NCBI GenBank assembly: GCA_041492185.1
Contig: JBGPWL010000004.1
Coordinates: 39,101 to 103,100, forward strand
Direction of reading: 5' to 3'
DNA from: JAOAPY01 sp041492185
GTDB taxonomy: Bacteria > Acidobacteriota > Blastocatellia > Pyrinomonadales > Pyrinomonadaceae
Length of the DNA stretch: 64,000 nt
In this document: piece after piece, positions 1-7,294 of the stretch
Numbering within the stretch: the stretch's first letter is position 1
Layout of the letters: each line of letters starts with the position of its first letter
Program-made: the position numbers and the translations under genes
Notes under the pieces: model-generated
Database searches by the model: none
What the model saw: only the letters and a program-made list of their open reading frames with translations
What the model was told of the DNA's origin: nothing

Positions 1-141
1 CGCCCAGAGCACGCCCAGCACCGACCCTTTGTAACGCGTCATCAGCTCGCGACGCGCCAGCGACAGGATCAATTCAAAGCGCGCGGGCAGTTCCCATAAT
101 GGACGCCAGATCGCGCGGCGTGCTGTTTGAGAGGAAATCAT
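1..141 (-). CDS. wzm: ABC-2 polysaccharide export permease (Wzm-like), N-terminal 47 residues only
   Basis: Partial gene cut by the left edge. The reverse strand from an ATG at 141 reads 47 codons without a stop. The peptide ends in LARRELMTRYKGSVLGVLWA, the usual cytoplasmic N-terminus of ABC-2 type polysaccharide and O-antigen permeases, where an R-x-L-x-x-R-Y-K patch precedes the first membrane helix. In that family the permease forms the channel that exports an undecaprenyl-linked glycan together with a Wzt ATPase. The Wzt-like gene lies next to it at 265 but in the opposite direction, whereas the two are normally in one operon. The family call rests on a short peptide; the length and the rest of the protein cannot be seen. 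Confidence 0.75.
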   Translation of the reverse strand, partial: MISSQTARRAIWRPLWELPARFELILSLARRELMTRYKGSVLGVLWA

Positions 142-147
142 TGGCGC

Positions 148-258
148 GTGAATAGTAAATCGTAAATAGTGAATAGTACAGATATCCTCCCAGGTAGGCG
201 GCGCCAGGTAATCTCGTCTAATTGGCAATCGTCAATCGTCCATCGTCTATGGTCTAAT
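148..258. repeat. Degenerate 7-bp-period repeats between divergent wzm and wzt
   Basis: Two runs of imperfect heptamers fill most of this 123-bp gap. At 148-180 the unit is about GTGAATA/GTAAATC. At about 226-258 it is about CAATCGT, drifting to CCATCGT and CTATGGT. The period of 7 is clear by eye, although each copy differs at one or two positions. Another run with the same period lies at 36711-36860. The gap must also hold both divergent promoters; no good -35/-10 pair stands out. Confidence 0.6.
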
Positions 259-264
259 TAACCC

Positions 265-1593
265 ATGTCCATCGCTCTGCGCATCGAGCGCGTCGCAAAA
301 CAGTATCGCATCTACGAGCACCCGGGCGACCGTCTGAAAGAGTCACTCACGCGTGGTCGTTGGAAGTGGCATCGTGAATTTTGGGCACTGCGCGATGTTA
401 GTTTTGAAGTGGAGTCAGGCACGACGACCGGCATCGTCGGCCCGAACGGCAGCGGCAAGTCGACGCTGTTGCAAATCATCACCGGCACGCTCGAGCCAAC
501 GCATGGAAACGTCTGGTACGACGGGCGCATCGCCGCCCTGCTCGAATTGGGCGCGGGCTTCAACCTGGAATTCACCGGTATCGAGAATGTTTTCATGAAC
601 GCCGCGCTGATGGGTTTCTCGCGCAGAGAGACTGAACAACTCCTGCCGGAAATCAAACGGTTTGCGGAAATCGGCGACTTCATTTACCAACCGGTCAAGA
701 CGTATTCGAGCGGGATGTATGTGCGTCTCGCTTTCGCGACCGCAGTCGCCACTAACCCGCAAATATTGATCATCGACGAGGCGCTGTCGGTTGGCGACGC
801 GGTGTTTCAGCATCGCTGCCTGCGCCGCATCAAGCAGATGCAGGAAAGCGGCACGACGATTCTGTTTGTCTCGCACGACGTGTCCGCGATCAAGGCCCTG
901 TGCTCGCGCGCGATTCTGCTGAATAACGGCCGAGTCGAGGCAGACGGCAAACCGGCGGAGGTGTTGAATCGCTATCAGGGACTGATAATGGAACGCGAGG
1001 AAGCATACGACCGCAGCGAGTCGGCGGAATCACGCGACGAATCAAGCGGCCCTGCAACTCCGGAAGAGACGTTAGGCCAACGCAGCGCGACGTTGCGGTA
1101 TTCCTACCGACACGGCGACGGCAGCGCGGAAATAGTCGGCGCGGAATTGTTGAATGCTGCGCGCGACAACGCCGAACTCGTCGACTCAGGCGAGCCGTTG
1201 CTGGCCCGCCTGCGCGTGCGCTTCAAGGCGGAGGTTGTCGATCCGGTTTTTGGTTTTCTCATTCGCAATCGGCTCGGCATTCACGCCTACGGACTGAACA
1301 CCGAACAGAGCGGATTGAAATTGGGAGATGTCAAGAGCGGCGAAGTGATCGAAATCTCGTTCAGCTTTGACTGCTGGCTGGGCACGGACGAGTATTCAAT
1401 GTCGTTTGCGGTCCACAGCGAAGACGGTATCAGTTACGACTGGATCGACGGCGTCCTGTTCTTTCGCGTCGCGCCCGCGCCCGCGGTTGAAGGCGTGGCG
1501 AATTTGAATGCTTCGACGTCGATGCGCCGATTGGGAATGGCAGAGAATGTTCGATCGAGAGTCGACGATGAGATACCGGTGAGTCAGCAATGA
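265..1593 (+). CDS. wzt: Polysaccharide ABC transporter ATP-binding protein with C-terminal domain (Wzt-like)
   Basis: 442 residues. The ATPase domain has Walker A GPNGSGKST at about 59-67, the signature YSSGM near 148-152, Walker B ILIIDEAL near 168-175 and an SHD switch histidine soon after. YSSGM and the GxE-type Q-loop region are typical of the Wzt/TagH/RfbB group that exports teichoic acids and O-antigens. After about residue 245 an acidic linker leads to a roughly 170-residue beta-rich C-terminal domain. In O8/O9a Wzt proteins this domain binds the modified non-reducing end of the finished glycan. A WbdD-like chain-terminator candidate at 36853-38736 fits that logic. The ATG at 265 has no obvious Shine-Dalgarno. 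The partner permease is the divergent gene at 1-141. Confidence 0.9.
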   Translation: MSIALRIERVAKQYRIYEHPGDRLKESLTRGRWKWHREFWALRDVSFEVESGTTTGIVGPNGSGKSTLLQIITGTLEPTHGNVWYDGRIAALLELGAGFNLEFTGIENVFMNAALMGFSRRETEQLLPEIKRFAEIGDFIYQPVKTYSSGMYVRLAFATAVATNPQILIIDEALSVGDAVFQHRCLRRIKQMQESGTTILFVSHDVSAIKALCSRAILLNNGRVEADGKPAEVLNRYQGLIMEREEAYDRSESAESRDESSGPATPEETLGQRSATLRYSYRHGDGSAEIVGAELLNAARDNAELVDSGEPLLARLRVRFKAEVVDPVFGFLIRNRLGIHAYGLNTEQSGLKLGDVKSGEVIEISFSFDCWLGTDEYSMSFAVHSEDGISYDWIDGVLFFRVAPAPAVEGVANLNASTSMRRLGMAENVRSRVDDEIPVSQQ

Positions 1594-1613
1594 AGAAGCC
1601 TCTGAAACTCAAT

Positions 1614-1776
1614 GCGGCTCTGCCGCCCTCCAGTGCGGTAAGGCTCAGCGTTACCGAAGCGTTGACATCTTGAATTCGAGGCTGTGCCAGAAGAGGGCGG
1701 CGGCGTAGCCGCGGAAGAGAGCTGAGCAGCTCCCGGTAAGGCGGAGCCATACCGCACTGTGGGGCGGCAGAGCCGC
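1614..1776. repeat. 163-bp imperfect palindromic element
   Basis: Two 43-base arms (1614-1656 and 1734-1776) are reverse complements at 38 of 43 positions. The outer tips read GCGGCTCTGCCGCC and GGGCGGCAGAGCCGC. The 77-base loop also contains GC-rich short inverted pieces (GGCGGCGGCGTAGCCGC). The element fills nearly the whole gap between the end of wzt and the convergent M23 peptidase gene. It carries no open frame or transposase. It may work as a bidirectional terminator, or be a non-autonomous mobile palindrome. Confidence 0.75.
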
Positions 1777-1813
1777 AAGGCATCTTCGACATCGACGCGC
1801 ACGGGTCTGACCT

Positions 1814-2440
1814 CTATCTTCCCAAAGGTCGGTGCGCGTCAACAAAACTCGAGGGACCGATCCAGCCGTTTGGATCGCTGCTATATCCCGGACCAGGTTG
1901 TCCCCACATTGGACAACTAGAGAGTCTCACCTCGAAATGAAGATGACATTGGTACGCTCCGCCTCCATCCCCAATGCCACCGATTTGCTCTCGACGAGTA
2001 ACTTCACCACTGGTCTTGACGAATGACTGCAAGTGTCCATACAAAGTTTCGACGAGCGTGCCGTCCGTCAACCTGTGTCGCACGATAAGCACCTTGCCCC
2101 AGCCGGGTCCTGCTTCATTCGCAAAAACGATTGTCCCGTTTGAAGCTGCATACACCGGCAGCCCGCAATCCGTATTACCTCCCGTCGTCCTGTTCCAATC
2201 TTCTCCGAGATGGTTATTAGCACCGAACGCTTGAGCGTCGTACCAGCCAACCTCGTGTTTATCTTTCCTGGAATAGTGTTCACTGCCAAATGGATAGTCA
2301 AAACCATCAGACACTGGAATAAGAATCGGATTTGGTGTGACCTCTGTTGGAAGTTGAGAGTTAGTCGGGCGAGTAGATTTGCAGCTAATCAGAAACGCGC
2401 AGAAGATTAGAAACACCGTCAATCGAAAGTAATCGGTCAT
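1814..2440 (-). CDS. Lipoprotein M23-family metallopeptidase
   Basis: 208 residues from the ATG at 2440, chosen because GAGG lies about 5 bases upstream and the peptide then starts as a lipoprotein signal (MTDYFRLTVFLIFCAFLISC) with lipobox LISC. The frame continues upstream to 2467, but that would overlap the preceding gene. The mature part carries the M23 zinc set: HLGED (HxxxD), a YGH motif and HLHFEV (HxH). In the family these proteins cut peptidoglycan cross-links or, when degenerate, regulate amidases. Here all metal ligands are present, so an active endopeptidase on the periplasmic face of a membrane is likely. It lies 23 bp downstream of the methyltransferase at 2464-3462, on the same strand, so the two are probably co-transcribed. 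Confidence 0.85.
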   Translation of the reverse strand: MTDYFRLTVFLIFCAFLISCKSTRPTNSQLPTEVTPNPILIPVSDGFDYPFGSEHYSRKDKHEVGWYDAQAFGANNHLGEDWNRTTGGNTDCGLPVYAASNGTIVFANEAGPGWGKVLIVRHRLTDGTLVETLYGHLQSFVKTSGEVTRREQIGGIGDGGGAYQCHLHFEVRLSSCPMWGQPGPGYSSDPNGWIGPSSFVDAHRPLGR

Positions 2441-2463
2441 TCCAACCTCGCTTGATTGAGGTC

Positions 2464-3462
2464 TCACGAAATCTCACCAAACCCGCGCCAGCTATTTTTG
2501 TTGTGCCAACCAATCTCGACGTCGTGGGCGTTGATCTCGCGCCACCAACCTTCAAATTCTTCGCGCGAAATATAGTGAGCCGTCGGCGCGACCAGATGAT
2601 CAAAGACGATCGTATGCTGCTCGCGCCAGCCGAAACTTGATATGGCAGTTAGATAATCGTTGTAGAAGAGATGCTTAGCGATGGCGCCGTTGCCTATGTG
2701 ATTCAAAGGTCGATAGATCAATTTCGTCGCCAGATACAGAAATGCGGCCGGTAGTTTTGAGAGTTGCAGCAGCGCGCGTGGACTTATCTTAGAGGTAATG
2801 CGCTGGCGCAGCGGATTCACAAAGCGCGTGATCCATTCGTTGTTCTCCGCGCCGTAAACCCAGGCTGACAGATGGCCACCCGGTTTTACTTTTGAAGCGA
2901 GCGATCTAAAGCCGTCGCGCGGATCGGGCAAATGATGCAAGACGCCAACTGAAAGCGAGTAATCGAAGATGCGAAGGAACGGCAGATGGTATATGTCGGC
3001 CTGAACAATGTGCGCGTTTTCCAAACCTCGGGTGGCCGCAAACGCGGATTCTACGGCGACACTTAGATCGATGCCAATCACATCGCGCGCGCCCCAACTC
3101 GCTGCCAGTCGCGTGTGCCGGCCTTTGCCGCAACCGCCTTCGAGCACGACTTTATCTTTGAAGAACTCGGGCCGCACCGGCGCAATCCAACCGAGAAACT
3201 GTTCGGCGTAGCGTTCATCCGCTTGCGTGAAATGAGTCCATTGCCAGCCAAAACTCGCAGCGGTCGCGGCTTTGTCTTCTGCCACTTGATCGAGACTGGC
3301 GAAGCGTGGGATGCCGCGCGTGATCGGAAAATGGTTCGCGCACGAACGGCAGATCAATGCCCCTTCCATGATCTCACTACCGTCGCGGCGGCGCTCTGAT
3401 TCAATTGCAATCGCACCGCCGCAGGCAGGACATTGGAGATACTGCAACAGTCGGTCTTTCAT
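2464..3462 (-). CDS. Class I SAM-dependent methyltransferase with Trm112-like zinc ribbon
   Basis: 332 residues. The N-terminus has a zinc ribbon with cysteine pairs at 11/14 (CPAC) and 38/41 (CRSC), then HFPITRGIPRF, the typical Trm112-like segment. A Rossmann methyltransferase follows, with motif I VVLEGGCGKGRHTRLAASWG near 105-125, the acidic IGIDLS of motif II and LSVGVLHHLPDP for motif IV/post-I. The C-terminal third is less conserved. Proteins of this layout sit in glycan and natural-product loci; the substrate cannot be read from the sequence. It is divergent from the methyltransferase at 3608 and probably shares an operon with the downstream M23 peptidase. Confidence 0.85.
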   Translation of the reverse strand: MKDRLLQYLQCPACGGAIAIESERRRDGSEIMEGALICRSCANHFPITRGIPRFASLDQVAEDKAATAASFGWQWTHFTQADERYAEQFLGWIAPVRPEFFKDKVVLEGGCGKGRHTRLAASWGARDVIGIDLSVAVESAFAATRGLENAHIVQADIYHLPFLRIFDYSLSVGVLHHLPDPRDGFRSLASKVKPGGHLSAWVYGAENNEWITRFVNPLRQRITSKISPRALLQLSKLPAAFLYLATKLIYRPLNHIGNGAIAKHLFYNDYLTAISSFGWREQHTIVFDHLVAPTAHYISREEFEGWWREINAHDVEIGWHNKNSWRGFGEIS

Positions 3463-3474
3463 TTGAGCGAACAG

Positions 3475-3505
3475 GTCAGTACCGCCTGCGTCAGCGGGCG
3501 GGTGA
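3475..3505. repeat. Single copy of the ACCGCCTGCG...GCGGGCGG dispersed repeat
   Basis: This 31-base unit matches the arms of the perfect palindrome at 4957-5050 in all but a few positions. It has its own small dyad (ACCGCC ... GGGCGG). It sits in the 145-bp gap between two divergent methyltransferase genes, close to the minus-strand start. It shows that the unit occurs singly as well as in inverted pairs. Confidence 0.65.
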
Positions 3506-3607
3506 CATTGAGTTTTCCGAGCGCCTCCTTACTATTGCATAATTGTCTTTGCCCGCGAAATCGCAGGTGACGTTTATACTGCTGATAATCTATGCTCGGA
3601 TCGCTTG

Positions 3608-4957
3608 ATGGACGCTGATCGCAAAACGCAAGGCCTCTACAAATTCGCCGGCATCGACGACCTCGCCGAATTCTATCGTCTGCGCTACGCTTCGGGCGAG
3701 ATTCTCGACGCCGCCTATTTCGACGCGGTCAGTCGCTTCGACATTCGCTGGTCGCGCACGATGTGGATCTATGACAACGTGCGGCGCGGGTCGTCGGTCC
3801 TCGATATTGGGTGCGGCGCGGGCGTGCTCGGCTTGCTCAAACGCAAGGACGCAGCGTTGACGGGGGTTGATATATCAAGCGACTGTGCGGCGGTTGCTCG
3901 GAGCAATGGTTACGATGAAACTCATACCGCGGACCTAACGAATCTGCCTTTTGCCGATCACAGTTTTGATTATGTAGTGAGTCTAGATGTGATGGGCCAC
4001 GTCGAATTCGATCAGAAGGATGCAGTGCTCGGGGAGATCAAGCGAGTCTTAAGACCTGACGGCGTGACTTTGCATGGAGTTGAGTGCATGAACCGCGCGC
4101 AGCAAGAAGACTATGCGGAAATGAACGAAGAAGAGCTGCGACGCTTCGTGAGTGTTGATGGCCACGTGGGCATGGAAGACGAATCTTCAAACGCTGCGCG
4201 CTTTGGCCGCTGCTTCAAACATGTCCGCACCGAGCCGCGTTATTCGGTTTGCGTGCCCTGCGAAGAACTGATCAAGCTGGCGGATGATTATGGACTGCCG
4301 CGGTGCGACGCGGATCTGCTCGACTATCTGCGTGGGCTGTCCGCGGACGAGAGACGGGCCTTTAACATGGCGATGGGTTATGTCTTTGAGCAGATCTCGA
4401 AGCACGAGATCAAAATGCCGGCCAGCGGCTATCTGCTTGTAAAAGCATCGGACAAGCCGCTCGGAAGTTTCTATGACGAGCATCTCGATCGCAGCGATCT
4501 TTTTCCAGCCGTCGTTGAAATGAAAAACGGCGAAGCGATTTGCCTGGACAGATCATCCCGCGCCGGCTTCAACAGCGGTTGGTATCCGGCAGAGAATCTC
4601 CCACCGATTGCGCGCTGGATGGGACGCACCGGAAAGATTCGCTTTCACACGCGATCGCTTTCGCGCCTGCGCTTCGATCTAACCTGCCACATGTCCGGTC
4701 TGTCCCAACGGCCGCTCAGTTTGGAGTTTCTGCTGAACGGCGCAAGCGTCGGCGCGTTATCGCTGACTGAAAACGGTTGGACTAAAACGGAATTGGATTT
4801 GCGCGGCGTCGCACTTGAGCGATCTGAGGACGGCATCATTAACGCCGTATTTGAGATCCGCGCCGACCGAACCTGGCAACCGTGCGCGACGAATCCGGAA
4901 AGCAACGACGATCGTGAACTCTCGATTGCGGTTTGTAACGTCGAGATCTTCGCTTAG
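3608..4957 (+). CDS. Class I SAM methyltransferase with C-terminal GWYPxE beta module
   Basis: 449 residues from the ATG at 3608; a TTG codon just before it is less likely. Motif I is VLDIGCGAGVLGLL near residue 65, followed by LTGVDISSDC, and the product-side motif is YVVSLDVMGHVEF. A middle part (about 150-300) is specific to the protein. The last roughly 130 residues form a separate module starting near FNSGWYPAENLPPIARWMG and running into alternating strands. This looks like the same module that ends the membrane proteins at 5051, 14195 and 26270. The combination suggests a glycan-modifying methyltransferase with a sugar- or partner-binding tail. The true substrate is unknown. The gene ends exactly at the palindrome that separates it from the convergent gene. 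Confidence 0.85.
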   Translation: MDADRKTQGLYKFAGIDDLAEFYRLRYASGEILDAAYFDAVSRFDIRWSRTMWIYDNVRRGSSVLDIGCGAGVLGLLKRKDAALTGVDISSDCAAVARSNGYDETHTADLTNLPFADHSFDYVVSLDVMGHVEFDQKDAVLGEIKRVLRPDGVTLHGVECMNRAQQEDYAEMNEEELRRFVSVDGHVGMEDESSNAARFGRCFKHVRTEPRYSVCVPCEELIKLADDYGLPRCDADLLDYLRGLSADERRAFNMAMGYVFEQISKHEIKMPASGYLLVKASDKPLGSFYDEHLDRSDLFPAVVEMKNGEAICLDRSSRAGFNSGWYPAENLPPIARWMGRTGKIRFHTRSLSRLRFDLTCHMSGLSQRPLSLEFLLNGASVGALSLTENGWTKTELDLRGVALERSEDGIINAVFEIRADRTWQPCATNPESNDDRELSIAVCNVEIFA

Positions 4958-5050
4958 TCAGAACCGCCTGCGGTAGCGGGCGGTTGAACTTTGAAACTGA
5001 CTCTTCTCGATACCACAGGTCAACCGCCCGCTACCGCAGGCGGTTCTGAC
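4957..5050. terminator. Perfect 31-bp palindrome between convergent genes, probable bidirectional terminator
   Basis: Arms at 4957-4987 and 5020-5050 are exact reverse complements over 31 bases, around a 32-base AT-richer loop. The left arm begins on the last base of the stop codon of the plus-strand gene, and the right arm ends on the base before the stop codon of the minus-strand gene. The element therefore fills the gap with nothing to spare. There is no clear T-tract, so termination would need Rho, or the stem itself would have to stall polymerase. A related single unit is at 3475-3505. Confidence 0.8.
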
Positions 5051-7294
5051 TCACTCAATTTCGATCCACTGAACGTTGAAGCCCAGCAAGCGCCAATCTT
5101 CGCCGACGCCAAGCGATCTGGGCGAGGTTGCATCGGGTAAAACAAAGAGCAGGACGTTCTTTCCTCGCATGACGCTCGGGGCAATGTCAATCGAATACAT
5201 TTGCGGCTCGGCATTGGTCAATCTCCAATTAGCGATCTCCTGATCATTCAACTTAACTATGACTCGCTGAGCGTCGAGTTTTCCCGGCGCCAGAAATGGT
5301 GCGCCAAAGATGCGCAAGGTGAATTTTTGTTTCTGATCTGTCTGCGGGGTTACTGAAAAGATCAGCGCCGCCTTTCCGCGATCCGTCCAATGCGAGAGAG
5401 TCTCGCGTCCACTCCAGCCGTACCACAAATACTTGTCTGCACCCTCGCTGCCGAAATCCACATGCGTTCCCCGTGGCCATGCAGGAAAGTCTTCCGGCTG
5501 TTCGGTCCCGTCGGCCTGGACGACGCCAAACGGGCCCGGCCCACGTTCGCGCAGGTCGACGATGTTGACGTTGCAGCGCGAAAGATCCAGCGGCGTCATG
5601 CTGAAGTGATATGGCAGCGTGACGGAATCCGGAGCGATGATGATATTGCGAAAGCCGCTGCTCCGAACATATTCACAGAAAGCCGGACCGCCTTTGTCAA
5701 ACGCGATTTTGAATTCACCAAAATGCGCCCATTGGGCTTCGGAGTTGCGTGCGAGATAGCCAGTAGCAATCGGCTGATGGTGAAACGTCTGCAACAACGC
5801 CGCGTAGCCGTCCCACTGCACCGGCGGCAAATTGAGCACCGGGCCGGCAACGATCGCGCTTAGTCCCCGCGGCGGCGTCAACGGTTTCCGTCGTTGCGTC
5901 GGCGAGTAGGCTTCCGCGATCGTCCAAACAAAGAGCAATGTCATCGCTAACCAGGCCCAACGCCGGCGCACGCGATTTGCGAAAACGTTTTCCAGCCATT
6001 CGACACCCCACGCCGCAACGATCATCAGGAAGAACAAACCCATCACCACAAAGCGCACTGGTGTACGCCCGGTATCGAACGGCGGAATCTTCATCAGGAC
6101 GGCGTAAGGCAGCGGCACGCCCGTATCAACGCCGAAGATTTTCAAAGTTGGCCCAAGGCTCAAAACGAAGAACAGCAAACCGCCGGCAAGGTTCAACCAC
6201 ACCAGGAATCTTTGTTTGCTTTTTACGAGTGCAATCACACCGAAGACCAGCAACGGAAACCCGACAAAAATCTCGAAACCGCCGATGCCCATAGTGACGC
6301 GTGAATCAAGCGAAACAAACGCTCGCCCATAGAGCGGCGTCGTCAGTGGTGCGCCGTACAGTTCCGCCTGATCTCGTTCCTGGCCGGGAATGAAGAATCC
6401 CGCCACGTTAGCAGAGTAATGCGATGGTTCGTCGTACGGCGGCTTTCTCACCTTGTCTTTGAAGAGGTTGATCAAAAACGGCGCGGCAATGAGCGTAAAG
6501 ACGATTCCTGACACGATCAATCGTGGCGACCCGACTGCTCGTAACTTCTGCAGCAGCGTTTGACGTCGGGAGGGGAACAGGCCGGCAATCAACCCAATGA
6601 AAAGCACCGCCATAAAAATATAAACGGAGAATTCCGTGAAGTAGATCGAACACGCGGCCAAAAGCGCGGCGACAATCAAGTTAGTCGAAGCGGGCTTCTT
6701 GTAAGCGCGTATCAGAAAGAGCGCAGTGAGCGGGATGAAGAAGCCTGCCAGGTGATTGATATGGATCACATGAAGCTTGTAGAAATCCGAGAAGGCGTAA
6801 GCCGTGGCCGGTATCAGCGCGGCCCAGCGCGTCAGGCCAAGCTCGCGCAGCGTCAAATAGCTGAACCACAGAATCAAAGTGAATGAAAGCAGGATGATGA
6901 TCTTGAAGGCATAGAACGGATACATCGGATCGTTACCCGAAAGCTTTTTGACGAGGAACGTAACGGGAAAGAATCCCGCAGCCAGAGTGTGGTGAGCCAG
7001 GTTGGCGCCAAGCGGATAGAAAAGCAGGTTCGTGCTAAAGGGACTGTGGCCGCTCGAGATTGCTTCGTTTGAGAACCAGATGTTCCAAATCATCTGGCCG
7101 CAATCCTGGCCTTTGATCCCGGTCGTGTAGAGCAGTGAATTCAACGGGAACACGTAGTTGTGGATCATCGCGAGCGCGAAGAGAAATGCGAGCAACAACG
7201 TTCCCGATTTGCTGTCCGCGAAGAGGATGAGGCGTTGCGCTAAGGCGGGGGCCACTCGCTTGTCTGACTCTTTTGATTTTGCGATCTTCATCAT
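5051..7294 (-). CDS. Polytopic membrane protein, GT-C-like, with C-terminal WYGWSxxE module
   Basis: 747 residues. About 11 hydrophobic segments occupy residues 25-450. The first long loop has GQMIWNIWF and FYPLG, comparable to FLWWD and YPYH in the membrane proteins at 20509 and 22491, so all three seem to be one family. Such proteins resemble GT-C/YfhO enzymes that use polyprenyl-phosphate sugars on the outer side of the inner membrane, but no catalytic residue can be assigned with confidence. After the last helix comes a soluble part of about 280 residues. It ends in the module YLWYGWSGRET...W, a strand-rich tail and SPRSLGVGEDWRLLGF. The start ATG overlaps the stop of the upstream YfhO gene by four bases, so the two are translationally coupled. 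Confidence 0.75.
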   Translation of the reverse strand: MMKIAKSKESDKRVAPALAQRLILFADSKSGTLLLAFLFALAMIHNYVFPLNSLLYTTGIKGQDCGQMIWNIWFSNEAISSGHSPFSTNLLFYPLGANLAHHTLAAGFFPVTFLVKKLSGNDPMYPFYAFKIIILLSFTLILWFSYLTLRELGLTRWAALIPATAYAFSDFYKLHVIHINHLAGFFIPLTALFLIRAYKKPASTNLIVAALLAACSIYFTEFSVYIFMAVLFIGLIAGLFPSRRQTLLQKLRAVGSPRLIVSGIVFTLIAAPFLINLFKDKVRKPPYDEPSHYSANVAGFFIPGQERDQAELYGAPLTTPLYGRAFVSLDSRVTMGIGGFEIFVGFPLLVFGVIALVKSKQRFLVWLNLAGGLLFFVLSLGPTLKIFGVDTGVPLPYAVLMKIPPFDTGRTPVRFVVMGLFFLMIVAAWGVEWLENVFANRVRRRWAWLAMTLLFVWTIAEAYSPTQRRKPLTPPRGLSAIVAGPVLNLPPVQWDGYAALLQTFHHQPIATGYLARNSEAQWAHFGEFKIAFDKGGPAFCEYVRSSGFRNIIIAPDSVTLPYHFSMTPLDLSRCNVNIVDLRERGPGPFGVVQADGTEQPEDFPAWPRGTHVDFGSEGADKYLWYGWSGRETLSHWTDRGKAALIFSVTPQTDQKQKFTLRIFGAPFLAPGKLDAQRVIVKLNDQEIANWRLTNAEPQMYSIDIAPSVMRGKNVLLFVLPDATSPRSLGVGEDWRLLGFNVQWIEIE

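Noticed and set aside
1614..1776. Insertion sequence
   Set aside because: No transposase frame inside and no flanking duplication seen.
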